Shown here in pieces: positions 44,434-56,584 of a DNA stretch of 64,000 nucleotides (positions are counted from its first letter, which is position 1; each line of letters starts with the position of its first letter). Source of the stretch: Fomes fomentarius (Eukaryota; Basidiomycota; Agaricomycetes; Polyporales; Polyporaceae); the NCBI GenBank assembly GCA_022606135.1, contig JABYQN010000010.1, positions 620,001 through 684,000 on the forward strand. Direction: 5' to 3'. Made by a program: the position numbers and the translations under genes. The notes under the pieces were generated by a model that saw only the letters and a list, made by a program, of their open reading frames with translations, was not told the origin of the DNA and did no database searches.

Positions 44434-47400
44434 CTAGTCGTAATCCTCAAATGCCGACCCTTCATCTTCGTCGCCAGAGCTGACATCAATATACTTCGAG
44501 ACCGTCCTCGCCGCAGCACGTCTCGGTGGCGCTGCTGACCGCTTGGGCGGCGGCGGCGGCGGAACACTCTCCTCGTCGCCTGAGAAGTCATCCTCCGAGG
44601 CTAATGCTTTCTTCGCAGGCTTCTTTGCCGGAGCTGTCTTGCTCTTCTGGTCGCTCTTCTTACTCGACGACGCCTTGCGAGATGCAGGAGGCTTCTTTGC
44701 AGGTGCACCCTTCCCAAGGAAGTCTGTGATCGCAGCCTGCTTGCCGTTCTTCTTGGGTGCGGAGACTTCCACGATGTCGTCATCGTCATCGTCGTCGTCA
44801 GCGTCGCCCGCCTTCACAGGAGAGGGCTTCTTCCTCTTCGCCACGGGCTTTATGTACAACTCGTCGTCGCTGTCGTCGAAGGCATCGAGACTACAAAGGA
44901 GGGCGTTAGCGGAAACATTTACGGCGCTCAACATCCAATCAATCACACTCACCTTGTCCGCTTGCCCGCAGACTGAGTCCTGGCTGTGCCCTTCCCTTTG
45001 TTCGACGACGACGGCGTCTCGAACTCGGAGTCAGAGTTCACAGCTTTCTTCTTGGCTGCAGGCTTCGCTGGCGGTGTGTCAAACATCTCGATATCCGAGT
45101 CCTCCACCTTCGGAGCGGCCTTCTTCGCAGGTGCTCGTTTCTTGGGTGGAGGTGGTACCTCGTCGTCGCTCTCTGCCTTCTTGATTGTGACGCCGGACCC
45201 GGAGGGGACAGCGGAGGCGGGCTTCTTGGCCTCAGCAACCTTCTTGGGTTTCGCGGCAGGCTTCTTGGGCTTGAAGTCGTCGTCGGAGTCCTCATTCTTC
45301 GGCTTCTTGGGCGCCGCGAAGAGCTTGCTCTGCTTCTTCTTGCCCTTCTTGGCCGTGGTGTCGCTCTCAGCCGCGCACAGCTTCGCCTCCCACTCCTCGC
45401 AGGTTTGCTACGAACGCGACTCGTGTCAACAGACGTCGCAAACGGGTGAATCCTCAAGAATCAGCTTACCTTCCATTGCGCGAGGAAAGCGTCCAAGTCG
45501 GTCTGCCAGATCTGGATTGGGGTGAGCGCAAGGAGGGTGAGCAATTCTTCCTCCTTCTCCTTGGCCTGCTGCTTCAGTTTGTCGATCTGAAGTAATAACA
45601 CGATGAGTGACTGGACATCCTGTGACGGCACGACACGAACCTTCTCCTTCGTCAAGCTCCAGATGGCCATGCCCAAGAGGTAGTCGTAGTCAGTGATGTT
45701 GCCTCCGCTGCCACTGCCACTACCGCTGTCCTCATCTTCATCCTCCTCAACGACATCCTCAGTTTCGCCTGCGGCCTTGGCCTTGGAGACCTTGGAGAAG
45801 GGGCGGAAATCTTTCCTGCGAAGCTCCCCGACGATATCGGCCTTGCGACGGTTAGCGACGATTAGTTCCTTGTCGACGATCATCTGCACGAAGCGCGCCT
45901 GGTTGTTCAGCTTATCGAGTTGGTTCTGAAGCTCGTTCGCGAGGAAATCCTAGATAAACATTAGCATGTCACCCTCGCTCCCGTCAGTGCCCACATACCT
46001 TGCGCTTCTGGTAGTACGCGAGACGCTTCGGGTAGAAGTCCTCGATGATCTCCTCGGGGGAGTTGTACTTCTTGATCTTGCCGTCAAAGTCGAAGCAGAC
46101 CATGTTGGCAGTGCTGATCTTCGTTGAGAGCTTGAAGAACTCGTGCAGACCCTGCTTCTCCGCCTTCTCGAGCTCCTTCTCGCCCATGGTGATCACGAAG
46201 TGGACGTTCATGTTGTTGTGGTACTCCTTGTAGTCCTGTAGGTAGCCAGTCAACACACCATCTAGTGCCAATTGTACGGAAGGAGAACTTGCCTTCACGA
46301 CACCGTCACCCTTCTCACCACACAGGGCTTCAAGCTCAGCCTTGAAGTTCTGCGTCCACCTGTGGATGGGCAGCTCCGTAATCTCGACCGTCGTGTCGTC
46401 AATCTTCTTGATGGACCCCAGGACATCATACTTATTGTCGCTGATCTTCTTGATCGTGCCGGTGAAGCCACGCCACCAAGGAAGCATAGGAACTTGCTCC
46501 TCGCCGTTCATCAGGCGGTGGATGTTCGCGACAATGTCCTCGGGGTTGTAACTCGGGATATTGGTACTCCAACCTATGCGACACGATTGAGCACGATTTA
46601 CTGTGAGATGAAGGCAGTATCACTCACCAGTTCCGATACCTTCTGCACCGTTGATGAGTAACATCGGAACGACAGGCATGTACCACTCCGGCTCGACCCG
46701 CTTACCGTCATCCTGCTGATAGCTCAGGACGGCGTCGTCTGCAGGGTGCATAATGTTACGGATGACTGGCGCGAGCTCAGTGTAGATGTAACGAGGCGCG
46801 GCGTGATCCTTGCCACCTTGGTCACGGGTACCGAACTGACCATTCGGCATGAGCAAGTTCATATTGTTACTACCAACAAAGTCCTGCGCCAGGTTGACGA
46901 TGGTGGCCATCAGACTCTGTTCACCGTGGTGGTATGCGGAGATCTCGGATACGTATCCGACAAGTTGCGCGACCTAGGAGAGGGAATGAACACTTGGGCC
47001 AACTGGCAGAAGTCAGCTACTTACCTTAATCTCCTTTTTGAGGTTACGCTTGAAACAGGCCCATATCACCTTCCGTTGACCAGGCTTCAGGCCGTCCGCA
47101 ACGGACGGGATGGAACGGATGTTGTCTGCCATAGAGAACAGGATAAGTTCTCGGTTTATGAACTCCGCGTAAGGAATCTCGTGCTGTGTGTGGTCGAGGT
47201 ATGTACCGGGCTGCATGATTGTCGAGATACATTAACACGTAGTCTGATTGACGAGAGTAGGCCGACGCACCTTGAACTGACGAAGCCACTCCTTCCGATC
47301 ATCCGCTTTCTTCTTGCTGAACGCCAGCTGGATCAATTCACGGTCACCTTCCTTCGTGGTCGAGAAGGGGATCATATGCCGCTTCATATCACGGAAGTAG

Positions 47401-49961
47401 TCCCGCGCATCTTCGTCCTTGCTTGTACCCAGACCCTGTTGACAGGTCAGAGACTGCGAGGACGCCACAACGGTAGACACGTACCTTGTAGTACTTGTGC
47501 TCCCACTTGTGCGAGTTCGGGGTTTCCTCAAGCCACATCTCATACTCGGGTACGGTGTAGAAGTTGATCACTTCCTTGCCCTTCCAGACCTATGCGGAGG
47601 TTCAGTGGATAACTCGCTAGTATGAACGGAAAACATAAGACATACTCGAACGACAGGTGTGATGAACTCGACGAGGAACTTGGGCAGCTTCAACAAGGAT
47701 GGGTAGAAGTGGTCGAGATAGTTGATGAGCAGACCCTTGATATGCGAACCATCATGATCCTGTTGAAAGCGAAAGCGCGATCAGTCTTTTCTGCACGAGA
47801 ATATGAGGGGCCGAGACATACCTGATCCGTCATGAGCATGAGACGGCCGTAACGCAAGGAACTAGTGTCCGTGTACTCCTTATTGTGCTGAAGACCCATA
47901 ATTTTCTTGATGTTCTGAATCTCCTCGTTCTTCATGATCTGATCGTGTTTCGCGTCACGAACATTGAGCAACTTTCCACGCAGTGGGAAGACACCGAAGT
48001 TGTCACGTCCGACGACACCGAGACCAGCGATAGCCAACGCTCTGGCGGAGTCACCTTCCGTCAAGATGAGCGTACATTCTTGGGCCTTCCTCGTCCCGGC
48101 GTTGTTTGCGTCGGAGAGCTTGGTCAGACCCGTAAGCCTGAATACGCGGTCCATCAATAGACAAATCCATTGAAAGATCGTCACACATACCTAGTTCTCC
48201 TGTTACCATCCGTCTTCTTTAGCTGCTGGTCCGCTTTGAACCTCGCCCAGTTCAGGACATGATCGACAATGGACGACTTCGCCACTGCGATGAGAAAAGC
48301 CTTTAGACCATTGTGCCACGTCTTCGAAAGAACGACATACCCTTCTTCATAAACTCCTCCGAGAGGTTTGGCTTCGACCCAAACTTGCTCGCCGGCAGAG
48401 TGAGCGTCTCCTTCGTCTGACTGTCGAACGTCGGGTTCTCAATGAGCGCATTCACGAATATCCACATGTGGTTCTTGATCTGTGCAGGCTTGATCGCCGC
48501 CGCCTTGTTCTTCTTGGATATCGACGTGATGAGATTCTTCGCGAGCTGGTCCGCGAGGTAGTTGACGTGCGTGCCACCCTTCGACGTGCAAATCGAATTC
48601 GCGAACGAGACCTGCTGGAACGAGCCCTCGGATACTGCGAACGCGACCTCCCAACGGCCCCCAATTGCCTCGTAAATGAAATTTTGCTTGGGCTGTGCAG
48701 CGCCGCCTGACGCGCCCGCCGCCACCTCAGCCGCGGAGTTCAGGAAGAGTTCGACATACTGCTTGAAATTCTTGATCTTCAGGCGCTCGTCATTCAGAAA
48801 CACCTTCACGTCCTTGACGGTTCCAGCCAGATCGTGAACGCGCTTCTTGAGGAGAGAGACGGTGTCGTCGTCGATGCGGTCCATACCGAAGCGCTTCAAA
48901 TCAGGCTTGAACGTGACGCGCGTGTACTCCTCGCCGCGGCCATTCTTTGTGATCTTAGCTTTGCCCATCTTGCTCATGTTGTTCGTCCAGGTCTGGGAGT
49001 ACTTCTGACTCGAGTTCTTGTCGGCGGTGTCGATAGTGAACTCAGTCGAATAGATGTTGGCGAGCTTAGCTCCATAACCGTTACGACCACCGGTGAGCTT
49101 CTTCTCGTCATCGTCATAATTGGAGGAGGAAAGCAGGTGTCCGAAGATGAGTTCGGGGATGTAGATCTTCTCCTTCGAGTGCATTTCGATGGGAATACCG
49201 CGCCCGTTGTTGTACACGGAAATAGTGTTGTTCTCTACGTCGATGTTGACCTTGATGGTGTCCATAGTATGGTCGTTAATCTGGGTGCGCGCATTGTCAA
49301 TTACAATAAGACAACACGGTAGTCGAGACGACGCGTTTCAAACCCACTCAGCCACATTGGCGTCAACAGAGAGGGGTGGGACGGGTTGTAACACGGTCAA
49401 AACGCGCGAACTGGGAAGATTACACGCACCTTGTTGTCTGCCGCGTTCACTAGAATTTCGTCTATAATCTTGAAGAACCCAGGCACATACTTGATTTCCC
49501 GGTGTACCATACGCTTGTTCTCAGAGTCCCACGTCCACATCATCGTGGTAATTGTCTCGACACTTCCAATGTACGAGTCCGGTCGCACGAGGATATGCTC
49601 AAGTTGCGAGAGCTACACCGCGACTCAACGACTGTTGTACGCATCCAAACGCGTTACCACGCACCTTAGTATACGTCTCCGACGCTGTCTTCTGCTTCCT
49701 ATCCGTCGCCGCTGGCGCGGACGGTCCAGCCACGGGAGCCGGGTCCTCGTCCATCGGGTCCTCGTCATCGCTGTCCGCGTTGTCATCCTTCTCCACGAGC
49801 ACCTTAGTCTTCTTCGCAGCTGCCTTGGGTTTCGCAGCAGCTTTCGGTGCAGCCTTGGGTGCAGCCTTCTTCGGAGGAGCCTTCTTCTTGGTCACTGGCA
49901 CGTAACCATCGGACTCGGAGCCCGAGACCTCGAGGTTGAAGTTCTCCTCGGAGTCGCTCAT
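44434..49961 (-). CDS. TOP2: DNA topoisomerase II
   Basis: A multi-exon minus-strand gene of roughly 1,550 residues, starting at 49961 with an acidic then Lys/Ala-rich N-terminus. The GHKL ATPase part shows IIDEILVNAADNK and GRNGYGAKLAN. The TOPRIM domain has LTEGDSARALAIAGLG (about 48040-48075). The breakage domain has APRYIYTEL, whose first Tyr (codon 46788-46790) is the DNA-linking residue, and INGAEGIGTG. A coiled region and a long acidic/basic C-terminal tail follow (polyAsp, a Pro stretch, KYIDVSSGDEDEGSAFEDYD). The enzyme passes one DNA duplex through another with ATP and is essential for chromosome segregation. The tail with SSGDED motifs resembles known CK2-type sites, which is inference. 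Confidence 0.95.
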
Positions 49962-51698
49962 CGTGCTTGCGATCGTCGATAGGTCGTGTCTGGTGTCGTC
50001 TACAGGTACAGAGGAGGGTATTTCGGGCGGGCGAATGAATTTGAGGGAGAGCGCAACCGAAGGTGGCTCGTGGTGTGATGGTTCAGGTCAACTGCCGTGC
50101 AACGCGACGCGTTGATCTTTAGTCGCGTTGAACACGTGACATTGGCGCCCACTCAATCCGGACGTTTGTTCGCCTTGCTTTCATAGTACGAGACTCAATA
50201 TTGGCGTTCAATGCGTACACAGTCTGCTTTTGTACCGGGTTTCATCATTCACGTTCCCCTACCTTGATTCCTACCGCACAGAGATCCAATTCGGGTACGT
50301 AATGTCACACTTTCCGTCGGTTCCAGTAACCACCATGCAGTGCTGCACGCCAAGCAGAAGTTCGAATAAATCAAGTACATGAGAATCCAATATAACTTCG
50401 GATTACATGAAGAGATATTCTCGATACATTCAGGATATGTCTTGTGCGGACGTTTCCCATGATTCGACGGTCCCTCGACAGATGCTCCTGGGCGTGGCTC
50501 GAATGGAGTGTTCCGAAGATCCTACCCACCGCAGCCACTGGTCAGGTCGGTGAGTTTGCATCCAAGGAACTGTATACACACCGGCCACCAACGCTGAGTG
50601 CTCAGGTGCTCGAGGAAGCACACTCGCTGTGCTCGCAAGAAGTACAAGGTCGATCTCCGCCGGCCGACTTATCGTGGCTTTCGCCAAATCCTCCTCTATG
50701 GCAACCGCTGCAAGAAGCACATCAAACAGAGATGGGAAATAAGATCCCCTGTAGATAGTGGGGCAATGAGAGGGAGTGGGGCTGCTGGACATGATGTTTA
50801 ACGGCGACGACTCCAGTGGCAGAACAGGTGATTGAGAACGTAGGGAAGAGTTATGTGCAGCAGCAAGCGACACTTTACGTGAACCAGCTCTGGTTGTGCA
50901 AATTTATATGCTGGCGAGAAGACGGCCACAAACAAAGCGAATGGGTGGCCTCGTGGTCGCGACGACAGTGGTTCATTTGTTAGACCCGTTTGAAGCGCGA
51001 GAGCTTTGACTAGCATGATCGCGCTTTCACTGTACATGTGTATTCAAGATCAGAGGTGTGGTAAAAGCTCACCTGCCGACGTACCAGCACAGGTGTGATG
51101 ATCTTTACGAAGGAAAGACCGCGACCTGCTGCTGAAACTCGAAGGCACCGTAACTTACAGGGCTCCGAGATCAGCTTACCTCTAGCGGGTTTGAGTTGGA
51201 TATATGTTGCTTTGATCATTATTGACAGCCCGGTTATCCGCAAGCTACCGTTGCCATATCCGCGACAGGCCACTTGGCCGATCCAAGGGCTCGCACCATG
51301 CTAGTAGAAGAAGGTTCATCGGCAAGACGACGTCATTTGCCAAAGTATCAAAAGCAGAATATAGCTTTGAACACTGCCCGGATTATCGGAGCACTGAAAA
51401 CCTCCATGACCTCGTCGCTGCGCGGCCGTCTGATCTGACCGAGCGTACGACGTGCCATCGCTTTTGAAAACTGCATCCAGCCGACGAAGGGTATCGGAGC
51501 ACAAGCTACTGAGGCAGATATTGCCTAACGGATGCATCAGTCAAGACTCAAGACGGCTCGGATACATCGACAAGTAACACATACTCCTGTATCCGGAGGT
51601 CAACAAGAGAAAAAAACCTACAAGTCAAATCTCAGTTCATCTTGAACGGATTACGATTGCACCAGAACGGCAAATACGTACAGAGACACGGACCTTTT
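49962..51698. other. Intergenic region upstream of TOP2
   Basis: The first 300 bp would hold the TOP2 promoter. Overlapping open frames at 50430-50873 (-) and 50598-50801 (+; RCARKKYKVDLRRPTYRGFRQ) compete and neither is convincing. From 50900 to 51640 I see no gene. Confidence 0.4.
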
Positions 51699-52052
51699 TC
51701 AGGTATACATGCTCTCCTCATCGCTCTCCCTCGAGCGATAAGCCTGCGCGCGATCGCCGTCCGCACGCGACTCAACGCGTACGACGAGCCTCCACGGGAT
51801 CATAACCTGCCCTACATACCGCCCATCCAGCCCATCCGACCCCGCATCGGGTCCAAGCCGGTACTCATCGGTATTGACGAGCAAGATGTTCAGCTGCTTG
51901 TCCGTGCCTGCGAACGTCCCCAAAAACACTCGGCCGTCAACGACCGTGACTCGCAACGTCGTCCGCAGCAGCGCCTTCAGTTGCTCCACGTTTGCAGTCG
52001 GCGACGAGGATCGCACGGGCGGCGATGCCGTAGCAACTGGGGGAGACGACAT
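51699..52052 (-). CDS. NAA38: NAA38/LSMD1-like Sm-fold protein (NatC auxiliary subunit)
   Basis: An intronless frame of 117 residues. A Ser/Pro-rich leader is followed by an Sm fold: LLRTTLRVTVVDGRVFLGTF (Sm1) with TDKQLNILL, then GRYVGQVMIPWRLVVRVE (Sm2). The spacing and the wording of Sm2 fit NAA38/LSMD1 (yeast Mak31) better than the core Sm or Lsm2-8 proteins. NAA38 is a small subunit of the NatC N-terminal acetyltransferase, acting at ribosomes. The C-terminal tail is charged (SRESDEESMYT). The gene is divergent from the UPF0052 gene with 203 bp between start codons. An LSm protein of another subfamily is the main alternative. Confidence 0.75.
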   Translation of the reverse strand: MSSPPVATASPPVRSSSPTANVEQLKALLRTTLRVTVVDGRVFLGTFAGTDKQLNILLVNTDEYRLGPDAGSDGLDGRYVGQVMIPWRLVVRVESRADGDRAQAYRSRESDEESMYT

Positions 52053-52255
52053 GGTGGAGATGGATGGAGATGAATAGGACCACGTTTCGACACGTCTGAG
52101 TTCGTTCCAAAGGTCGTGGACGAGCGCTACCGTGCGCCTAAGTATGATGCAACTTCCTCTATACCATGATCATCCCAGCCTTGACTCTCGCGCTCATTAC
52201 GAGCGGTATAAGAACCCCATTCGCAACGCTGTTAGGACGCTGACGACGTGCTACG
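52053..52255. promoter_or_regulatory. 203-bp shared divergent promoter region
   Basis: It lies between the start codons of the NAA38-like and UPF0052 genes. No defined motif is recognised. Confidence 0.45.
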
Positions 52256-54267
52256 ATGAGCTTCACATTGTCTCCGAGGCCTGCCAATATTGGCGCAGAC
52301 AGTCCAGGATCGTCCGTCTTCGACCTCCCCACACAGCCGCTACAACCGACCCCGACCCCGGCCGGACAGCCCCGCGCTGTCGCAGGACAGTCTACGGGAC
52401 TCATCGAATTAACACCACCAGACACTTCGTTTGTGGTCATCTCTGGTGGCACTGGGTGCAACTCTATATGCTCGGCTTTCGGACAGGCCGCTTGTTACAT
52501 CCTGCCCGTCTCGGACGACGGAGGCTCGTCGAGCGAGATCATCCGTGTGCTCGGAGGGCCGTCAATAGGTGAGCACACAGCGGTACATGATTCTAGATCA
52601 AGTTCAAACGCAGTGAAGGCGACATACGGTCGAGGCTGGTGCGACTCATACCATCTGCATCCCCCGGCTCGCCTCTGGATGCGATCCGGAACCTCCTTGC
52701 CTATCGCCTGCCAGCCAAGTGCACGGAGAGGGAGGCGCGCGACGAGTGGAGAGACATTGTGGAAGGTCGTAGTCGACTTTGGGCGGGTATTCCAAACGAC
52801 CGAAAGGAGATGATCCGAGGTATGTTCCCATGTCCCGTATTTCTACACACTATCTGAAGTGCGCATAGCGTTTCTGGTGCACTTCGAGAGCGAAATCCTG
52901 TCTAGAGCTCACAAGAACTTCTCGTTTGTCAATGGGAGGTATGCACGTCCTCAAGATAGTCTTCATAACGCACCTCAGAGTTACTGCTTCAGCATCGGGA
53001 ACTACTTCCTATCAGCTGCACAAGCATTCTTTCGCTCTCTGCCGTCCGCGATATTTTTGTTCTCGTCAATCACAAACAGCCAGGTACAGCTTGCGAACTC
53101 GCTGCATGCACTCTTTTCTGACTGTCTGCAGGCGAACATCTTGCCAGTCATCGTCACGAATCATACAGTTACGATCGCTGCAGAGTTGGTCAGTCATCTA
53201 CTATGACGTCATGGATATGCTGAACGGGTCCATGTAACAGGAAAACGGCGAGAGGCTTGTGGGGCAATGCGAGATATCACATCCCGTTCGCCAGGGCCCG
53301 CACATTGACATCTCCCTGGACGACGACGCGACTTCGCCTGTTGATCCCTTGGATGGCACGCTGCCTCGGAGCCGGAACGTTATGTTCCAGGCCGAAGGGA
53401 AGCATGAATACGAACCGCTGAACGCCCGGATTTCGAGTGTGTGCACGGTTTGATGACTTGCATTGTCTCGCTGACCATCGCACTCATGAAGGATTGTTCT
53501 ACATCAATGCGTACGGGAACGAGGTCCATCCATCTCCCAACTCGGACTTTATCTCTTCACTCTCGCAATATGATGTCCTCGTATATTCCTGCGGTTCTCT
53601 GTGGACCAGGTAATAATCGCATCTATCATTCCTGGACTCTTCCGACGTTCACCACGAATCCCGGTCAGCATAATTCCTTGTCTCGCCCTCAAAGGAGTTG
53701 CAACTGCCATCGCAAGTTCGCGTTCCCTCAAGGCGAAGGTTCTCCTATGTAAGCTCTGTTCGTGCTACCTCTCCAGATCGTCTGACGCGTACACCAGTGA
53801 ACTCCGTGAATGACAGAGAGACGGATGGGTATACCGCTGTAGACTACGTCCGGTAAGCCATGCCTCAACGCGAAAACATTACGCACTCGGCTGACGACTG
53901 AGACGATAGTACCATCGGGCACACGTTGAATGACGGGCACTATATCGGTTCGTACGGAGGACTAAGCAAGGCAGATACAAGATATCCTATCTCAGCATTC
54001 ATCACGCACCTGGTGTACCTCGAAGGCACCTCTGTGGAAGTGAACGTTCCCCAGATCACGGTACGTCGACTTCTGTCACATGATGCCGATATCGTACTGA
54101 TGGCTTCCCGGCACGGCACATCATACATGCATATGCTACAGGCCTCGGGTGTGCGCTGCATTGCCGTTGAGGGCTCGGTGGACGAGAAGACGAAGCTACC
54201 ACAGTTCAACGCGTCGTGTGTGCAATACGCCGTGCGCGAGATCCTAGACAGCGTCTCGGAGGAGTAG
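52256..54267 (+). CDS. UPF0052/CofD-like family protein (yeast YNL011C type)
   Basis: A multi-exon gene whose pieces match the CofD-like UPF0052 family. A Pro-rich leader is followed by SFVVISGGTGCNSICSAFG (nucleotide-binding glycine turn) and YILPVSDDGGSSSEIIRVLGG, the most conserved block. Further parts are SPLDAIRNLLAYRLP, SIGNYFLSAAQAFF, ANILPVIVTNHTVTIAAEL and SLKAKVLL. The last exon starts ..IGHTLNDGHYIGSY and ends DSVSEE. Prokaryotic relatives are the phospholactate transferase CofD and the regulator YvcK. The fungal function is unknown. The start at 52256 gives MSFTLSPRPANIG and the full leader. Introns are 45-60 nt. The exon borders around 52910-52990 and 53760-53930 were not fixed precisely. 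Confidence 0.85.
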
Positions 54268-54624
54268 AAGTAGAAGTACGCAGAGGCCCTCCCACTTCCC
54301 AGGAACCTCGTCCCCGCTGCGCTGGGCTCGTCTAGACATTCCCGTTCAGACTCTTCTGTCGTTTAATGGAAAACCGATGCATTTGCGTGCGAGCATACCA
54401 TCATTCAGCTGGTCCGGTGACCACAGCTGCTGTCACCAGCCACCGGCCGGTACGGCCTCGCGAGGTCGGGCTAGAACAGCGTCAGACTGAGTGTATCAAA
54501 GTCTGAGATAGGCATAGGCGGCGGAACGGTTCAAGCCCGCTGCAAGCGCACCCGCTGCTCTCGCTCACGACCTCCACGATTCAAATCATCCGCTCATGAA
54601 CGTTAACCTCTCCCGCGCCCGACT
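54268..54624. other. Intergenic region
   Basis: The 3' flank of the UPF0052 gene. An imperfect palindrome GGTGACCACAGCTGCTGTCACC lies near 54416-54440. No gene is supported. Confidence 0.45.
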
Positions 54625-56326
54625 ATGGTGACGACCGCACCCCTCCAACCACCCCTAAACACCATCATACGCACGCCCACGAGGCGCACTTCCAGCTCGG
54701 GCCCGGAGTCGAACTTGGAGCAGTCAAGAGCAGTGAGATCTATCTTGCTTTCCGGTGCGTGTTCCGCAACGTTTACATATCTCCCCCGCGCGGGAGGAGG
54801 GCATGCACGAGCCTCTCATCTCACCTCGTTGCTCGTTCGCCGTTCGCCGTTCGTTCGTACTTCGCCGTATAATCATTCACGCACGCACGCGTTCGCGGCT
54901 CCTCCGCGTTGAATCCGCACGCCCAGCAAGCCAGCCCCCTACTGTGCATGTCTCGCGAGAGGTCGGAGCTGCGCCGGCGAGAAGACCTGAGACCGTTTCC
55001 GGCGTGGACGAGGACGAGGACGACAAACCGCAGGAGGAGCGACGCTCAGGCTCGAATGCGAATGGCCCCACAGTAACAGCATTCAAGCCCCCAAGTGCTG
55101 CAGCTCACGGAGACACCGACGGACGACCTCCCTCTATCCACCTCAGCGAGCACATCGACGTCGACGTCAACCCCAGCACGACAGCATCTTCTGCTGCTCA
55201 ACACGACCACCCAGTCCCAGTCCAGGTCCAGTTCCCCGACTCCCCCGGCAGCGACGAGCAGCCGCAGATGCCGCGACCCCCTAATACCATGTCCACCACT
55301 ACGACCCGCACCCGGCGGACGACGCTCGACCTCCCAGGCTCTCCCATCGACGTACTGTACGAATCCGACCACAAGCTCGCGCTCGAGGGCACCTCGCCGA
55401 AACCGTGCATCGTCCCGGGGAACGCGCTGCACCTCATCGACGACGACCCCTCCGCGCCGCACTCGGCGACCCCGCCGTCGCTCATCATCGTCGGGGACGA
55501 GCCGGAAGGCGAGAGCGAGTATGAAGGCGAAGGCGGGGACGAAGACGGGGAAGGCGTGGGCGGCGGTAAGCCGCATAGTGCTAGTCGAAGTGCGTCCCAG
55601 CCGGCTGCAGCAGGCACCCGCCCGACGCCCCACGTCCGCTTTCGCTCGCGCGTGCGCATCACGTCTGGCGTGCACCGGCACCGGCACTCGCACTCGCACT
55701 CGCACTCGCAGTCTGGCACGGGCGCACCAGGCTCGTCGACACCCGGCTCGTCCACGGAGGACTCGCCGTCGTCGTCGATCTCCGCCCCGTTGAGGTACCA
55801 GGCGGACGAGAACGCGACGTGGGGCCCGATTGGCAAGCGGCTGAGCGGGTACGCTGCGGGCGGGTGGCAGCGACGTCCAGAGAGAGTACAGGGACTGGGA
55901 CAGAGACACGTGCAGGTGCAGGTGCAAGGACAGGATGGGCAGAGGCAGGGCGTATACGGGGCGCGGAGTGGGGGCGCGAGAGGACGCGGGGCGAGAGGCG
56001 GGAGGGGGTATCATGAACGGACGCCTTTGCTGCGGCCTTCGCCTGGGAGGATGTATTCCGAGTCGGAGGACGATAGTGAGGAGGTGATGGGCGAGGGGGA
56101 GAGGACTGCTCGGGCTGCAGCGCTGAGCAGGGAAGAGGAGGCCGTGTTTGGGAAGTGGCCGTGGAGGATATTCAACCGACATGTGAGTGCTCGCCATTGG
56201 CCTCGGTCGTGTCTCTGATTGTTGTGCTCACGCTGGTGCGCTCCCAATCTATAGTGGTGGTGGTGGCATGTCGAGCCTGCGTTAGGCTGCTGTTGCTCGG
56301 ACGAGTCCGACTACGAGGAATACTGA
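54625..56326 (+). CDS. Hypothetical protein, low-complexity with conserved-looking Trp/Cys tail
   Basis: I do not recognise the family. The first exon probably starts at 54625 (MVTTAPLQPPLN) and an intron of about 200-250 nt leads into the main frame. That frame runs to 56181 (VDEDEDDKPQEE, then ...IFNRH). A 72-nt intron (56182-56253) then joins it to the last exon (56254-56326). Most of the protein is disordered: Pro/Ser/Thr-rich, an acidic Glu/Gly block, a His-Ser run (HRHRHSHSHSHSHSQS) and an RGG-like stretch (GARGRGARGGRGY). The ends of the main exon (EEEAVFGKWPWRIF) and of the last exon (WWWWHVEPALGCCC, then acidic) look constrained. A short C-terminal functional module is inferred. The position of the first intron is uncertain. 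Confidence 0.6.
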
Positions 56327-56584
56327 ACGTATTCGTTGTGCTGGGGCCGCTTTGAAGTGTTGCATGTTTGTCTCATCATTATCTTTGGTGCATACACCCC
56401 CGCTCTCCCCATGCCTATTACTGTCTCATATGGTAGACCACGCACTCTGTGCCACTATCTCACTGTTGTATTGTACCATATTGTGATGCAGGATGGATAC
56501 CCATGAATTGCACCGTGGACCGCTGCTGTTCTAGTACACAAGATCTACAACCATCTATCGTTTCAGAGCACTGTTGTTCTTCTC
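56327..56584. other. Intergenic region between convergent genes
   Basis: 3' flanks of the hypothetical gene and ARO2. Nothing else is recognised. Confidence 0.4.

Noticed and set aside
50430..50873. Overlapping ORFs on both strands upstream of TOP2
   Set aside because: The two frames exclude each other and neither has a recognisable domain or splice partners.
55046..56197. 383-codon antisense ORF opposite the hypothetical protein
   Set aside because: It is the shadow of a GC-rich low-complexity coding region, with Arg-rich content and no domain.
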